Assembly (NCBI RefSeq): GCF_002920575.1
Contig: NZ_PQSQ01000014.1
Location: 51,439 to 115,438, forward strand
From: Streptomyces sp. Ru73
GTDB lineage: Bacteria > Actinomycetota > Actinomycetes > Streptomycetales > Streptomycetaceae
Length of the DNA: 64,000 bases
Direction: 5' to 3'
This document shows positions 34,345 to 42,738 of this stretch, piece by piece (the stretch's first letter is position 1; the number at the start of each line of letters is the position of its first letter). The notes below the pieces were generated by a model. That model had not been told where the DNA came from, ran no database searches, and saw only the letters and a list, made by a program, of their open reading frames with translations. The position numbers and the translations under genes are program-made.

Positions 34345-35656
34345 GGAGACGGAGCAGGTGGTGGCCGACGAGGGTGGTGAGGGTGCCCAGTGCGATGCCG
34401 CTGACGGCGAAGGCGCCGCCCAGGTGGAGGGAGACCCCGCCGATGCCCACGATGGTGCCGGCGGCGGTGGGGACGAGGTTGACGGGGTCGTTGAAGTCCA
34501 CCTTGTGCGCGGCCCAGATCTTGGCGCCGAGCAGGCCGATCATGCCGTACAGCACCACGGTGACCCCGCCGAGCACGCCGCCGGGTATGGCCGCGACCAG
34601 CGCACCGAACTTGGGGCACAGGCCGAAGAGGACGGCGGCCCCGGCGGCGACCCAGTAGGCGGCGGTCGAGTAGACGCGGGTCGCCGCCATCACTCCGATG
34701 TTCTCCGCGAAGGTGGTGGTGGGGGCGCCGCCGACCGAGGTGGACAGCGCGGTGGCCAGGCCGTCGGCGAAGATGGCGGGGCCCAGGCTGTCGTCGAGGT
34801 CGGTCTCCGTCATCGCCGCCACCGCCTTGACGTGCCCGGCGTTCTCGGCGATCAGCGCGACGAGCGCCGGGAGGGCCATCAGGACGGCGCTCAGGTGGAA
34901 CTCCGGAGCCTGGAAGTGCGGCAGGCCGAACCAGTCGGCTTCGGCGACGCCGGCGAAGTCGATCCGGAAGTGGGTGGTCACGCGGCCCGTCCCGTCGGCC
35001 GCGTGCACGGGGCCGGTGAGCAGGTCCAGGAGCCACGAGAAGGCGCAGCCGCAGAGCAGGCCGAGGAAGACCGCGATGCGGCCCCAGAAGCCGCGCAGCA
35101 GGGCCGCAGCGGCGATCACCGCCACCATCGTCACCAGCGCCGCCCACTGGTCCTGCGGCCAGTAGGCGGTGGCCACGACCGGGGCGAGGTTGAAGCCGAT
35201 GAGCAGGACCACGGCGCCGGAGACCACGGGCGGGAACGTGCGGTGGACGAGGTGCGGGCCTACCTTCCGTACGAGGAGTCCGGTCGCGGCCATCACCACG
35301 CCCGCCACCAGGATCGCCCCCAGGACGGTGGCCGTGCCGCCGCCCGCCGCCCTGATCGCGGCCACCGCGCCCACGAAGGAGGCGCTGGTGCCCAGGTAGC
35401 TCGGCACCCGGCCCCGCACCACCAGCAGGAACAGGATGGTGGCCAGCCCCGACATCATGACGGCGAGGTTGACGTCCAGCCCCATGACCGTGGGGAAGAC
35501 GAAGGTGGCGCCGAACATCGCCACGACGTGCTGGAGGCCGAGCCCGGCCGTGCGGGGCCAGGAGAGGCGCTGGTCGGGGCGTACGGCCTGGCCCGGCGGC
35601 GGCGCGCCGCCGTCTCCGTAGAGCGTCCAGCGCACGCCCAGTCTGCTGCCCGCCAT
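34241..35656 (-). CDS. NCS2 family uracil/xanthine permease
   Basis: 471 residues, 14-helix nucleobase transporter fold. LGLQHVVAMFGATFVFPTVMG is the first-helix signature, ALIAENAGHVKAVAAMT holds the conserved Glu and His region, and SVGGAPTTTFAENIGVMAATR is the NCS2 signature of the UraA/RutG branch, which moves uracil or xanthine with protons. The ATG at 35656 has AAGGTGA nearby; a GTG 12 bp earlier is an alternative. It lies 106 bp after the second ATP-grasp gene on the same strand, so it may be the last gene of the ThyX-to-ligase operon and supply or export a pyrimidine base for that pathway. Confidence 0.9.
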   Translation of the reverse strand: MAGSRLGVRWTLYGDGGAPPPGQAVRPDQRLSWPRTAGLGLQHVVAMFGATFVFPTVMGLDVNLAVMMSGLATILFLLVVRGRVPSYLGTSASFVGAVAAIRAAGGGTATVLGAILVAGVVMAATGLLVRKVGPHLVHRTFPPVVSGAVVLLIGFNLAPVVATAYWPQDQWAALVTMVAVIAAAALLRGFWGRIAVFLGLLCGCAFSWLLDLLTGPVHAADGTGRVTTHFRIDFAGVAEADWFGLPHFQAPEFHLSAVLMALPALVALIAENAGHVKAVAAMTETDLDDSLGPAIFADGLATALSTSVGGAPTTTFAENIGVMAATRVYSTAAYWVAAGAAVLFGLCPKFGALVAAIPGGVLGGVTVVLYGMIGLLGAKIWAAHKVDFNDPVNLVPTAAGTIVGIGGVSLHLGGAFAVSGIALGTLTTLVGHHLLRLLTARRRAGATRGTRRPAPAAPARPEGSARPRVSV

Positions 35657-35762
35657 CGGTGCGGTCACCTTTCTCTCGGTGGGGTGGAACGAAGGGGTGG
35701 GGCGGACGCGCGGGGCGGTGGGGCGGGGGCCGCCACCGCCCCGGCGCGGCCGGCGCGCGGCG

Positions 35763-37073
35763 TCAGGAGACCGCCGAGACGACCGGTGCCGTGTCGCGCG
35801 CGCCGGGTTCCGGCAGCGGCGCGCCGGTGATGCCGTCGATCTCCGCGATGACGTCCGGCGCGATCAGGCCGAAGCGCTCGTTCAGGGAGCGGAGCCGGCC
35901 GGGCAGCGCGGGTCCGTCGGCGAACTCGCAGGAGAGGATGACGTTGCCGTGTGCCCGGCCGTCGATGTGCAGCCGGGTCGCGCGGACCAGGTCCAGCTCC
36001 GTCCGCAGCGCCGCGACCGACTCCGGGGTGAGGTCCGAGACGGGGAACTGGAAGGCGTACCGGCGCGGGCCCTGCCCGAGCCGCCGGGCGTGCGCCGCCG
36101 ACCAGCGGCCCTGCGCCATGTCCAGCAGGCATGCGTAGGTGTTTTGGCCGGAGGCGGCGATGGACAGCGTCGTGGATCCGGAGACCCGCGGGTTGATCTC
36201 GATGATCTGGTAGGCGCCCTCGCTGTAGATCATCTCGACCTCGGCGGCGCCCTCGATGCCGATGTCGGCGCACATGGTGCGCAGCCGTTCGGCGACGGGC
36301 GCGAAGTCGGCCTCCGCCTGCAGTCGGGGCGCGGAGTAGCGCAGCGTTCCGAAGGTGAACTCCGGTCTGCCGCCGGTGCGTCCCTTCCAGATCAGCGGCT
36401 GGACGAAGTGGTCGCCGCCCCGGCCGACGATCTCCACCGAGCACAGCTCGCCGCGCAGGCACTTCTCCAGCACCGCGTTGCCGTTGTACGGGGACCGCAG
36501 GTAGTTGCGCAGGTCGGCCTTGCCGTCCAGGAAGCTGACCCCGTTGGCGAGGCAGTCCCACAGCGGCTTGGTCAGCAGCGGGAACCCGAACCGCAGGGCG
36601 CTGCGCTCGACGAGTTCGCCGTACGCGGGGACCGCGAGGCTGCGGCCGTTGAGCAGGTCCCCGTCGAGGAGCATGCCGTCCGGGGTGTCCAGGCCGTAGG
36701 AGCGGACCAGTTCCTTGGTGTCCCACTTGTTGGCGAGCCGGCGGGTGGCGTCGACGCCGTGCATGACGACGGGGATGCCGTGTGCGGCCAGTTCGTCCTT
36801 GACCAGGGCGTCGCGCAGCGCGTTCTCGTCCGCGATGGAGAGGGAGACCACGCCGTCGGGCCGCCAGCGCAGCAGCTCCTCGGCGAGGCGTCCCGCGGTG
36901 ATGTCCGGGTCCAGCCGCCGGGCCTCGCCGGGGAAGTCCTCGGGGCCGCACTCGCCGTCCGTGTAGTAGAGCCGGGCCTCGATGCCGTCCCTGCGGAACC
37001 GCTCCCGCAGGTGTGCCAGGTACGGGGCCGTCTGCTGGATCTCGATGGACCGGAGGAAGGCTATCTTCGTCAC
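35763..37073 (-). CDS. ATP-grasp ligase B
   Basis: 436 residues. An N-terminal pre-ATP-grasp Rossmann domain (MTKIAFLRSIEIQQTAPYLA), then KWDTKELVRSYGLDTPDGML and FPLLTKPLWDC (the ATP-binding lysine), then the metal-binding loop YQIIEINPRVSGSTTL. This is the carboxylate-amine ligase fold related to carbamoyl-phosphate synthase subunits. It forms an amide or peptide bond through an acyl phosphate. A C-terminal domain of about 90 residues is extra. The GTG start overlaps the preceding gene by four bases (GTGA), so ligases A and B are made together, as expected if they add successive residues or act on two acids. Confidence 0.88.
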   Translation of the reverse strand: MTKIAFLRSIEIQQTAPYLAHLRERFRRDGIEARLYYTDGECGPEDFPGEARRLDPDITAGRLAEELLRWRPDGVVSLSIADENALRDALVKDELAAHGIPVVMHGVDATRRLANKWDTKELVRSYGLDTPDGMLLDGDLLNGRSLAVPAYGELVERSALRFGFPLLTKPLWDCLANGVSFLDGKADLRNYLRSPYNGNAVLEKCLRGELCSVEIVGRGGDHFVQPLIWKGRTGGRPEFTFGTLRYSAPRLQAEADFAPVAERLRTMCADIGIEGAAEVEMIYSEGAYQIIEINPRVSGSTTLSIAASGQNTYACLLDMAQGRWSAAHARRLGQGPRRYAFQFPVSDLTPESVAALRTELDLVRATRLHIDGRAHGNVILSCEFADGPALPGRLRSLNERFGLIAPDVIAEIDGITGAPLPEPGARDTAPVVSAVS

Positions 37074-38320
37074 CACTGGGTCACCATCTCCACCGTCACG
37101 GCGCTCATCGCCTCGACCGCCGCCTTGTTGACCTCCGTCGCCGTGGCGCCGCGGAGCATGACGTGCCCGACGCGCCCGATGTTGTCCTGCGGCCCGCCCA
37201 CCTCGTCGCCCGGCATCTTGTAGACGCTGGTGGCGATGGTGTGTTCGCCCTCGGGGAGGTTGCCGATCCACTTGAGGGTGCCGGCCTCCGGCGCGGTGAA
37301 GAAGCGGATCGCGGCGGCCGCTTGGCGATCGGGGGTGACGTCGGGCCGCTCCCCCAGCGCGGTCTGCAGGTACGCCCGTGCCTCGCTCACGCCCAGCGCT
37401 TCGGACACCAGCCGCATGATGTGGTCGCCGGGCGGCCGCGCGCCGATTTCGATGATCTTCGCGTTGCCCCGTCCGTCGGCCTTCACCTCGGTGTGCGCGA
37501 TGCCGTTGCGCAGGCCCAGCGCCGCCACCGCCGCGTCGACGGCGGCCAGGACGGCCGCCCGGTCGGCGGGCTGGAGTTGGGCGGGGACGGTGTGGCCCAG
37601 CTCGGCCCGGCCCGCGCCGTCGGTGGTGAACTTCTCGGTGACGGCGAGGTGGTGGGTGACGCCGTCGGCGATCACGGTTTCCACGCTGTACTCGTCCCCG
37701 CCGACGTACTCCTGGGCCAGCAGCGTGGTGTCCAGCGCGATGCCGTGCGGGAACTCGTGCGTCTGGGCCTGGGCGAGCCGGGCGGCCCCGGGCAGCTCGG
37801 CGGCCGAGCGGACGACCGACACCCCGATCGATCCGGCGTTCTCGGCCGGCTTGACGACCAGCGGGTACGTCAGCCCGCTCGCCTCGATGCGCCGGGCCAG
37901 TGTCTCGTGGTCGGGGGCGTGGACGGTGCGCGGCGCGGGCACCCCGTGCGCCGCGAACACCTCGGACATCAGCTTCTTGTTGCGGCAGGCGTCGGCGTGC
38001 TCGGGGGCGTGTCCGGGCAGGCCCAGTTCGGCGGCGAGCCGGATGGCGAGCGGGGAGAGGAACTCCCAGGAGGTGACCACGCCGTCGATGCCGGTCCGGC
38101 GGCAGAAGTCGGCCAGGTCGCGCAGTGCGCGGTCGGGGTCTGCGAAGTCGGTGAAGACCGTGCCGGCGATCGCCTCCCGCAGTTCGGTGCGGTACTGCTC
38201 GTACAGCTCCTCGTGCGTGGCGACGTACGCGTCGACGCCCAGTCCGGCGGCCGCTTTCAGCAGCTCCTCGCCGGCGGCCACGTTGGCCTCGATCAGCAGG
38301 ACTTTCTTCGCGGTGTTCAC
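37070..38320 (-). CDS. ATP-grasp ligase A (BacD-like L-amino acid ligase family)
   Basis: 416 residues. Pre-ATP-grasp domain MNTAKKVLLIEANVAAG, ATP-binding segment YPLVVKPAENAGSIGVSVVR, and catalytic loop NAKIIEIGARPPGDHIMRLV, all typical of the D-ala-D-ala-ligase-like/BacD dipeptide-ligase group. A C-terminal domain (about 315-416) with RFFTAPEAGTLKWIGN is also seen in BacD-like enzymes. Predicted to couple an amino acid to another amine with ATP, giving ADP. It overlaps the MFS gene and the second ligase gene by four bases each. Confidence 0.9.
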   Translation of the reverse strand: MNTAKKVLLIEANVAAGEELLKAAAGLGVDAYVATHEELYEQYRTELREAIAGTVFTDFADPDRALRDLADFCRRTGIDGVVTSWEFLSPLAIRLAAELGLPGHAPEHADACRNKKLMSEVFAAHGVPAPRTVHAPDHETLARRIEASGLTYPLVVKPAENAGSIGVSVVRSAAELPGAARLAQAQTHEFPHGIALDTTLLAQEYVGGDEYSVETVIADGVTHHLAVTEKFTTDGAGRAELGHTVPAQLQPADRAAVLAAVDAAVAALGLRNGIAHTEVKADGRGNAKIIEIGARPPGDHIMRLVSEALGVSEARAYLQTALGERPDVTPDRQAAAAIRFFTAPEAGTLKWIGNLPEGEHTIATSVYKMPGDEVGGPQDNIGRVGHVMLRGATATEVNKAAVEAMSAVTVEMVTQW

Positions 38321-39636
38321 GGGGTCTTTCCTTCCAGGGAGACGGGGGTGCCGGCGGCGGGCGGGGCCGGCTCAGGGGCCGGTGCGGTCCGCGGTTCCAG
38401 GCCGAGCACGAGGGGCACGGCGAGCAGGCTGAGCGCCGCGAGGAAGAGCCAGGGCCAGGCCGGGCCCAGGGCGAGCAGGCCGGTCAGCGCAGCGGGCGCG
38501 ACGACGCCGCCCAGCGTCCACGACAGCTGGAACACGCCCAGGTAGCGGCCGCGTGCGTGCTCCGGGGCCAGCGAGACACTGAGTTCGCCCATGGGCGGGG
38601 AGCCGAGCACCTCGGCGAGCGTGTAGACGATGACGGCGAGCAGGAGGCCGGCGAACACGGCCCAGCCGGGCAGCAGGCCGAGCGCGGCGAAGGCGCCGAA
38701 CGCCACGGCGTTGACCACGGAGGCCAGCGCGATGACGCGGGCCGGCCGGTGCCGTTCGATCCACCTCGTGGCGACGGTCTGGGTCGTCGCGACCAGTGCC
38801 GTGTTGAGGGTGATCAGTACGCCGGCCACCCAGGCGCCGGCGCCGAGGCTGTCCGTCGCGTAGATGCCGAGCAGGACGCTGAGCACCATGGAGGCAAGCA
38901 CGAAGGCGAGGTTGGCGACGACCAGCCGCAGGTAGCGGCCGTCCTTGAGGACCAGCAGGTACCCGGCGGCCGGGCGTTCCGCCTCGTCGGACCCGGCGGT
39001 GTCCCCGCCGGCCCGCTCCCCCGCCGGCCGCCAGCCGGTGATGAGCCAGGCCGCGACCAGGTAGCTCACGGCGTTGAGCGCCACGAGGACGCGCAGGCCC
39101 GTGGTGCTGGCCAGGGCCACGGCGAGCGCGGCGACCGCGCCGCCGAAGCCGATGCCGACGTTGCGCAGCGCGCGGATGAAGCCGAACCACCGGGTGCGGT
39201 CGTGTTCCTGGGCGACCAGGGTGACCAGGGCGCTGCTGGACGTCCAGTACAGCGAAGCGCCGGCCTGGACGACGAACTGGGTGACGACGATGTGCCAGGC
39301 CGAGTCGGCGAACAGCAGGGCGACGAAGCCCAGCGCCGAGGCGAGGTTGCCCACCGCCACCGTGCGGCGCGGGCCGATCCGGTCCAGCAGCCAGCCGGCG
39401 AGCGCGGGCCCGGGGAGGGCCAGCGCGTACCCGAGGGTGAGGGCGGTGCCGACCTCGGCGAGCGGCAGCGAGGTGGCCCGCGTGAAGTAGACGACCATGA
39501 AGGCCACGACGAGACCGCTCGCGAGGCTGTCGATGACGTTCGCGGTGACGAACCGGCCGTTCCCCGCCAGGTCGGGGAAGCCCAGCTTGGCCAGTACGGT
39601 CGCGCCGCGCGGCCGGGCGGGTGGGGTCAGCGGCAT
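38317..39636 (-). CDS. MFS efflux transporter
   Basis: 439 residues, 12 predicted helices. The loop after helix 2 (GWLLDRIGPRRTVAVGN) is the MFS motif A, G-x-L-x-D-R-x-G-R-R/K type. A polar loop of about 20 residues in the middle separates the two halves. Resembles drug exporters of the MdtH-like branch. Its translational coupling to the two ligase genes suggests it exports the cluster's product and gives self-protection. Starts at ATG 39636 with only a weak ribosome binding site. Confidence 0.88.
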   Translation of the reverse strand: MPLTPPARPRGATVLAKLGFPDLAGNGRFVTANVIDSLASGLVVAFMVVYFTRATSLPLAEVGTALTLGYALALPGPALAGWLLDRIGPRRTVAVGNLASALGFVALLFADSAWHIVVTQFVVQAGASLYWTSSSALVTLVAQEHDRTRWFGFIRALRNVGIGFGGAVAALAVALASTTGLRVLVALNAVSYLVAAWLITGWRPAGERAGGDTAGSDEAERPAAGYLLVLKDGRYLRLVVANLAFVLASMVLSVLLGIYATDSLGAGAWVAGVLITLNTALVATTQTVATRWIERHRPARVIALASVVNAVAFGAFAALGLLPGWAVFAGLLLAVIVYTLAEVLGSPPMGELSVSLAPEHARGRYLGVFQLSWTLGGVVAPAALTGLLALGPAWPWLFLAALSLLAVPLVLGLEPRTAPAPEPAPPAAGTPVSLEGKTP

Positions 39637-39708
39637 GGGTGCACCATTTCTTCTGCGTACGGTGTGCGGGGCGCCCGCCGCGGGAGCCGCCCGCGGCGCG
39701 CGCTCGGA

Positions 39709-40764
39709 TCAGAGGTCATAGGCCCGGCGGAACTTCTCCGTGATGTACTCGCCGGAGAGCACCGGGGCGTACCGCGCAGGGCGGCCGGGGCCCGCGCAGG
39801 TCGGGATGCACTCGATGAGCGCGTCGTAGTTGGGCTGGTGGAAGAACGGGATGGAGTACCGCTCGCGGTGGGCCTGTTCGCGCGGCGGGTTCACCACGCG
39901 GTGCACCGTGCTCACCCACTTGTCGTTGGTCCAGATGGCCATCAGGTCCCCGATGTTCACGACGAAGGAGCCCGGGATGACGGGAACGTCGAGCCACTGG
40001 CCGCTCTTGTCCTGGACCTGCAGACCGCCCGGGGACTCGTCCTGGTAGAGGATCGTCAGGCTGCCCCAGTCGCTGTGCACGCCCTTGCGCAGCTGCCCCG
40101 GCTCCGGCGCCACCGGCTGCGCCGGGTAGTAGTTCGCCGTCATGTTCGTCATGTGCTGGTCGACCTTGCCGTCGAACCACTGCTCGGGGAGGTCCAGGGC
40201 CAGCGCGAAGAGCCGCATGATCTCCTGCGCCAGGTCCTCCATCCGCGCGTAGTACGCGCGGTAAGCCTCGGCGAAACCGGGCAGCTCGGGCCACTTGTTG
40301 GGCAGCCGGAGCCGGTCGTCGGCCGAGTCGGGCAGCCGTACGCCGTGCCCCTCGCCGAGCCGGTTGTAGGTGAAGGTCTCGGAGAGGTCGGGGCGCTTGC
40401 GCTCGTCCTCGACGGAGGCGTCGGCGTTGGAGGCGGCGAGGCTGCCCTTCCGCCCGAAGCCCCGCATGAGGGGGTCGCGGGGGTCGCTGCGCAGCGCCTC
40501 CTTGGCCTCCTGCGGCAGCGCGAAGAAGCGGCGCGTCGCGTCGTACACCGAGGCGATCGACTCCTCGGGCACGCCGTGCCCGACGATCACCAGGAACCCG
40601 CTGGTCTCGCAGACCCTGCCGATGGCCTCGGCGACGGCCTGCCGGTCGGCCGCCGTGCCGCCGCGGGCCGGGCCGATGTCGATGACCGGTACGTACCCGT
40701 CGACCACGGTGATCAGGGAGCCGCTTCTGGTGTCCGGGGCCGGCTGCGTGCTCATCGTCGTCAT
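39709..40764 (-). CDS. 2-oxoglutarate/Fe(II)-dependent oxygenase, isopenicillin N synthase-like
   Basis: 351 residues. Starts with a DIOX_N domain (YVPVIDIGPA...GFLVIVGHGVP). Iron ligands His230 and Asp232 (HSDWG) and His288 (VHRVVNP), and the 2-oxoglutarate-binding RxS at Arg302/Ser304 (RYSIPFF) are all present. The family includes thymine 7-hydroxylase, which oxidises the thymine methyl to hydroxymethyl, formyl and carboxyl. Lying between a LOG phosphoribohydrolase with ThyX and the ATP-grasp ligases, a methyl-pyrimidine substrate is an attractive guess. An amino acid or peptide substrate is equally possible from sequence alone. Confidence 0.9.
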   Translation of the reverse strand: MTTMSTQPAPDTRSGSLITVVDGYVPVIDIGPARGGTAADRQAVAEAIGRVCETSGFLVIVGHGVPEESIASVYDATRRFFALPQEAKEALRSDPRDPLMRGFGRKGSLAASNADASVEDERKRPDLSETFTYNRLGEGHGVRLPDSADDRLRLPNKWPELPGFAEAYRAYYARMEDLAQEIMRLFALALDLPEQWFDGKVDQHMTNMTANYYPAQPVAPEPGQLRKGVHSDWGSLTILYQDESPGGLQVQDKSGQWLDVPVIPGSFVVNIGDLMAIWTNDKWVSTVHRVVNPPREQAHRERYSIPFFHQPNYDALIECIPTCAGPGRPARYAPVLSGEYITEKFRRAYDL

Positions 40765-40855
40765 GTCGTCCTTCTTCCGTGCGTGTTCGTCTGCGTCTTC
40801 GTTCTGTGGGGTGGGCGGCGTGTGCCGCCGGGGTCGCTTCCGGCGCGCTCCTGGG

Positions 40856-41452
40856 TCACTTCCAGCGGGGCGGCGGGGGCTGCCAGGACGCGCACACGTC
40901 GAAGAGGTCCTGGGCGTCCCGGATCAAGGTGAAGGCCGCCAACTCCTCCGGGCTGAGGAAGCCGTTGACGGCCATGCCGCGCGCCATGCCGAAGAGGCGG
41001 TTCCAGTAGCCGTCCGTGTTGACCAGCGTGATCGGCTTGCCGTGGTGGCCCAGCACCAGCCAGGCCCACACCTCGACGATCTCCTCGACCGTGCCGACGC
41101 CGCCGGGCAGCGCCACGAAGCAGTCGCCGAGGTCGGCCATCAGCTGCTTGCGCTCGTGCATCGAGTCGACGACGTGCAGCTCGGTCAGTCCGGGGTGCGC
41201 CACCTCGGCGTTCACCAGGGACTGCGGGATGACGCCGGTGACCCGGCCGCCGGCCGCCAGCGCGGCGTCGGCCACCGCGCCCATCAGGCCGACGGCGCCG
41301 CCCCCGTAGACGATCTCCCAGCCGGCCTCGGCCACCTGCCGGGCGAACCGCCGTGCCTCCTCCAGGAACACCGGGCGGTTGCCCGGCGCCGAGCCGGCGT
41401 AGACGGTCACCTTCCGCTGCTTGTCCCTCAGGCCCTCCGCGCGGGAGATCAC
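40856..41452 (-). CDS. LOG-type nucleoside 5'-monophosphate phosphoribohydrolase
   Basis: 198 residues. Rossmann-like fold with MHERKQLM (Arg101, Lys102) and PGGVGTVEE at 116-124, the two signatures of the LOG / TIGR00730 family. These enzymes cut the N-glycosidic bond of nucleoside monophosphates, releasing free base and ribose 5-phosphate. In nucleoside antibiotics such as blasticidin S (BlsM) and mildiomycin (MilB) a related hydrolase frees cytosine or hydroxymethylcytosine. The GTG start overlaps the ThyX stop by four bases, so the two enzymes are made together. Confidence 0.9.
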   Translation of the reverse strand: MISRAEGLRDKQRKVTVYAGSAPGNRPVFLEEARRFARQVAEAGWEIVYGGGAVGLMGAVADAALAAGGRVTGVIPQSLVNAEVAHPGLTELHVVDSMHERKQLMADLGDCFVALPGGVGTVEEIVEVWAWLVLGHHGKPITLVNTDGYWNRLFGMARGMAVNGFLSPEELAAFTLIRDAQDLFDVCASWQPPPPRWK

Positions 41453-42225
41453 GGGCTGACCCGGCCGAAGGAGTTGAACGCCTGGTGCGTCAGCGGCATG
41501 AGCTTCGCGAACTCGTCCTCCATCTGCTCGGCGACGATCTCGATCTCGCGCTGCGGGTGGGAGACGTAGGAGGCGTCCTGCCGGTTGGTGCGCAGTCCGA
41601 GGAAGTGCATCAGCGAGCGCGCGTTGCAGGTCGCGTAGACGGCGGAGTACGTGGAGACCGGCAGCACCATCCGGGCCAGCTCGCGGGCGACGCCGGCCTG
41701 CAGGAGGTTGGTGTACTCCTCGTAGGCGGCCTCGTACACCCGGGACGCCGAGGCGGTCAGGAACGCGTGGTCGCCGTCGGCGCCCGGCACGTACTGGTAG
41801 TCGCCGGGCTTGCCCTCCTGGCGCAGCAGGCGGTCGCCGTCCGGTACGTAGAAGACCGGCTTGATCTCCCGGTAGCGGGCGCTCTCCTCGTTGAAGGACC
41901 AGGTGCGGTGCCGCATGAGGTGCCGCACGGTGAAGATCGGGGCGCTGATCAGGAAGGTCATGTAGTTGTGCTCGAAGGGACTGCCGTGCCGGCTGCGCAT
42001 CAGGTACTTGATGAGGCCGTTCATGTAGCCCTCGCCGCGCTCCTCGCGGTGCGCCCGCTCGCCGGCGGTCGAGACGCGGGCCGCGCGCACCACGCCGAGG
42101 TCGCTCGCGGAGTGGTCGACCAGCTCGACGGTGATGTCGCTGCGCAGCTCGAATCCGGGGCCCTGCGGGAGGCTCACCGGGGAGGTCGTGAGGCCGGCCG
42201 GCGCCTCGATTTCACTGACGGTCAT
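41449..42225 (-). CDS. thyX: Flavin-dependent thymidylate synthase ThyX (likely pathway paralogue)
   Basis: 258 residues. ThyX signature RHRTWSFNEESARYR at 105-119, plus HGSPFEHNYMTFLI and RELARMVLPVSTYSAVYATCNARSLMHFL. It uses FAD, NADPH and methylenetetrahydrofolate to methylate C5 of dUMP (or, in the polyoxin PolB case, UMP). It is first of a minus-strand operon and translationally coupled to a base-releasing LOG enzyme, which would be odd for DNA precursor supply. A pathway role is therefore likely, with a housekeeping copy expected elsewhere in the genome. Start ATG 42225 with AAGGAAACGGAAA upstream. Confidence 0.92.
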   Translation of the reverse strand: MTVSEIEAPAGLTTSPVSLPQGPGFELRSDITVELVDHSASDLGVVRAARVSTAGERAHREERGEGYMNGLIKYLMRSRHGSPFEHNYMTFLISAPIFTVRHLMRHRTWSFNEESARYREIKPVFYVPDGDRLLRQEGKPGDYQYVPGADGDHAFLTASASRVYEAAYEEYTNLLQAGVARELARMVLPVSTYSAVYATCNARSLMHFLGLRTNRQDASYVSHPQREIEIVAEQMEDEFAKLMPLTHQAFNSFGRVSP

Positions 42226-42738
42226 TTTCCGTTTCCTTCTCTTCCTGATTACCGTGAATTGGTCTTGTACCGGGCTTTGCGCGACCTTTACCGCTTCCCC
42301 CAACCGGAATCCGCGCTTTCACTTGCCGCGGCCATCGCGTACTTCCGGCCGGCCCACCCCTGAGTCGTGGCCCTGAACATTTCCCACCCCTCGTTCCTGT
42401 CCTTGCGGTCCGTTCCGCCCGGTGCCCCACCATCGTGTCCCGCGAGTCCGGCGGTTGAGAATGCCGGAAGCGGCTCACCTTTCTGCACTGCGCCAAGATG
42501 AGGGGTGAAAAATGGACGCAAGGGAACACATCCCCCCGCCCTCCCCCGCTTTGCTTCACGACCGAGCAACAAAAGGCGCCGAGGGCCCGCCATAACATTC
42601 CCGCCGGCCTTTTTCTCCGTTGCCCGGGTACCGACCGACTCCGGCCCGCACCAGCCGACCGGGTGATCCAGGTCACAGCAGAATCCCGAATGTCGCATGA
42701 GATACTGCTCGCACCCCCACCAAAAAGGAACATTCAGC
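42226..42738. other. Divergent control region of the putative nucleobase-peptide cluster
   Basis: 513 bp between ThyX (minus) and the TTA-codon regulator (plus). Visibly more AT-rich than the rest of the window, with a long CT-rich stretch near 42520-42560. I see no supported gene. It should hold both divergent promoters; a Crp-like site lies at 42663. Confidence 0.55.
42663..42676. promoter_or_regulatory. Crp-like binding site upstream of the cluster regulator
   Basis: GTGATCCAGGTCAC fits the GTG-N6-GNCAC pattern reported for Streptomyces Crp and the general TGTGA-N6-TCACA form. It lies 63 bp upstream of the regulator start at 42739. Crp controls many antibiotic clusters in Streptomyces coelicolor. 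Confidence 0.45.
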
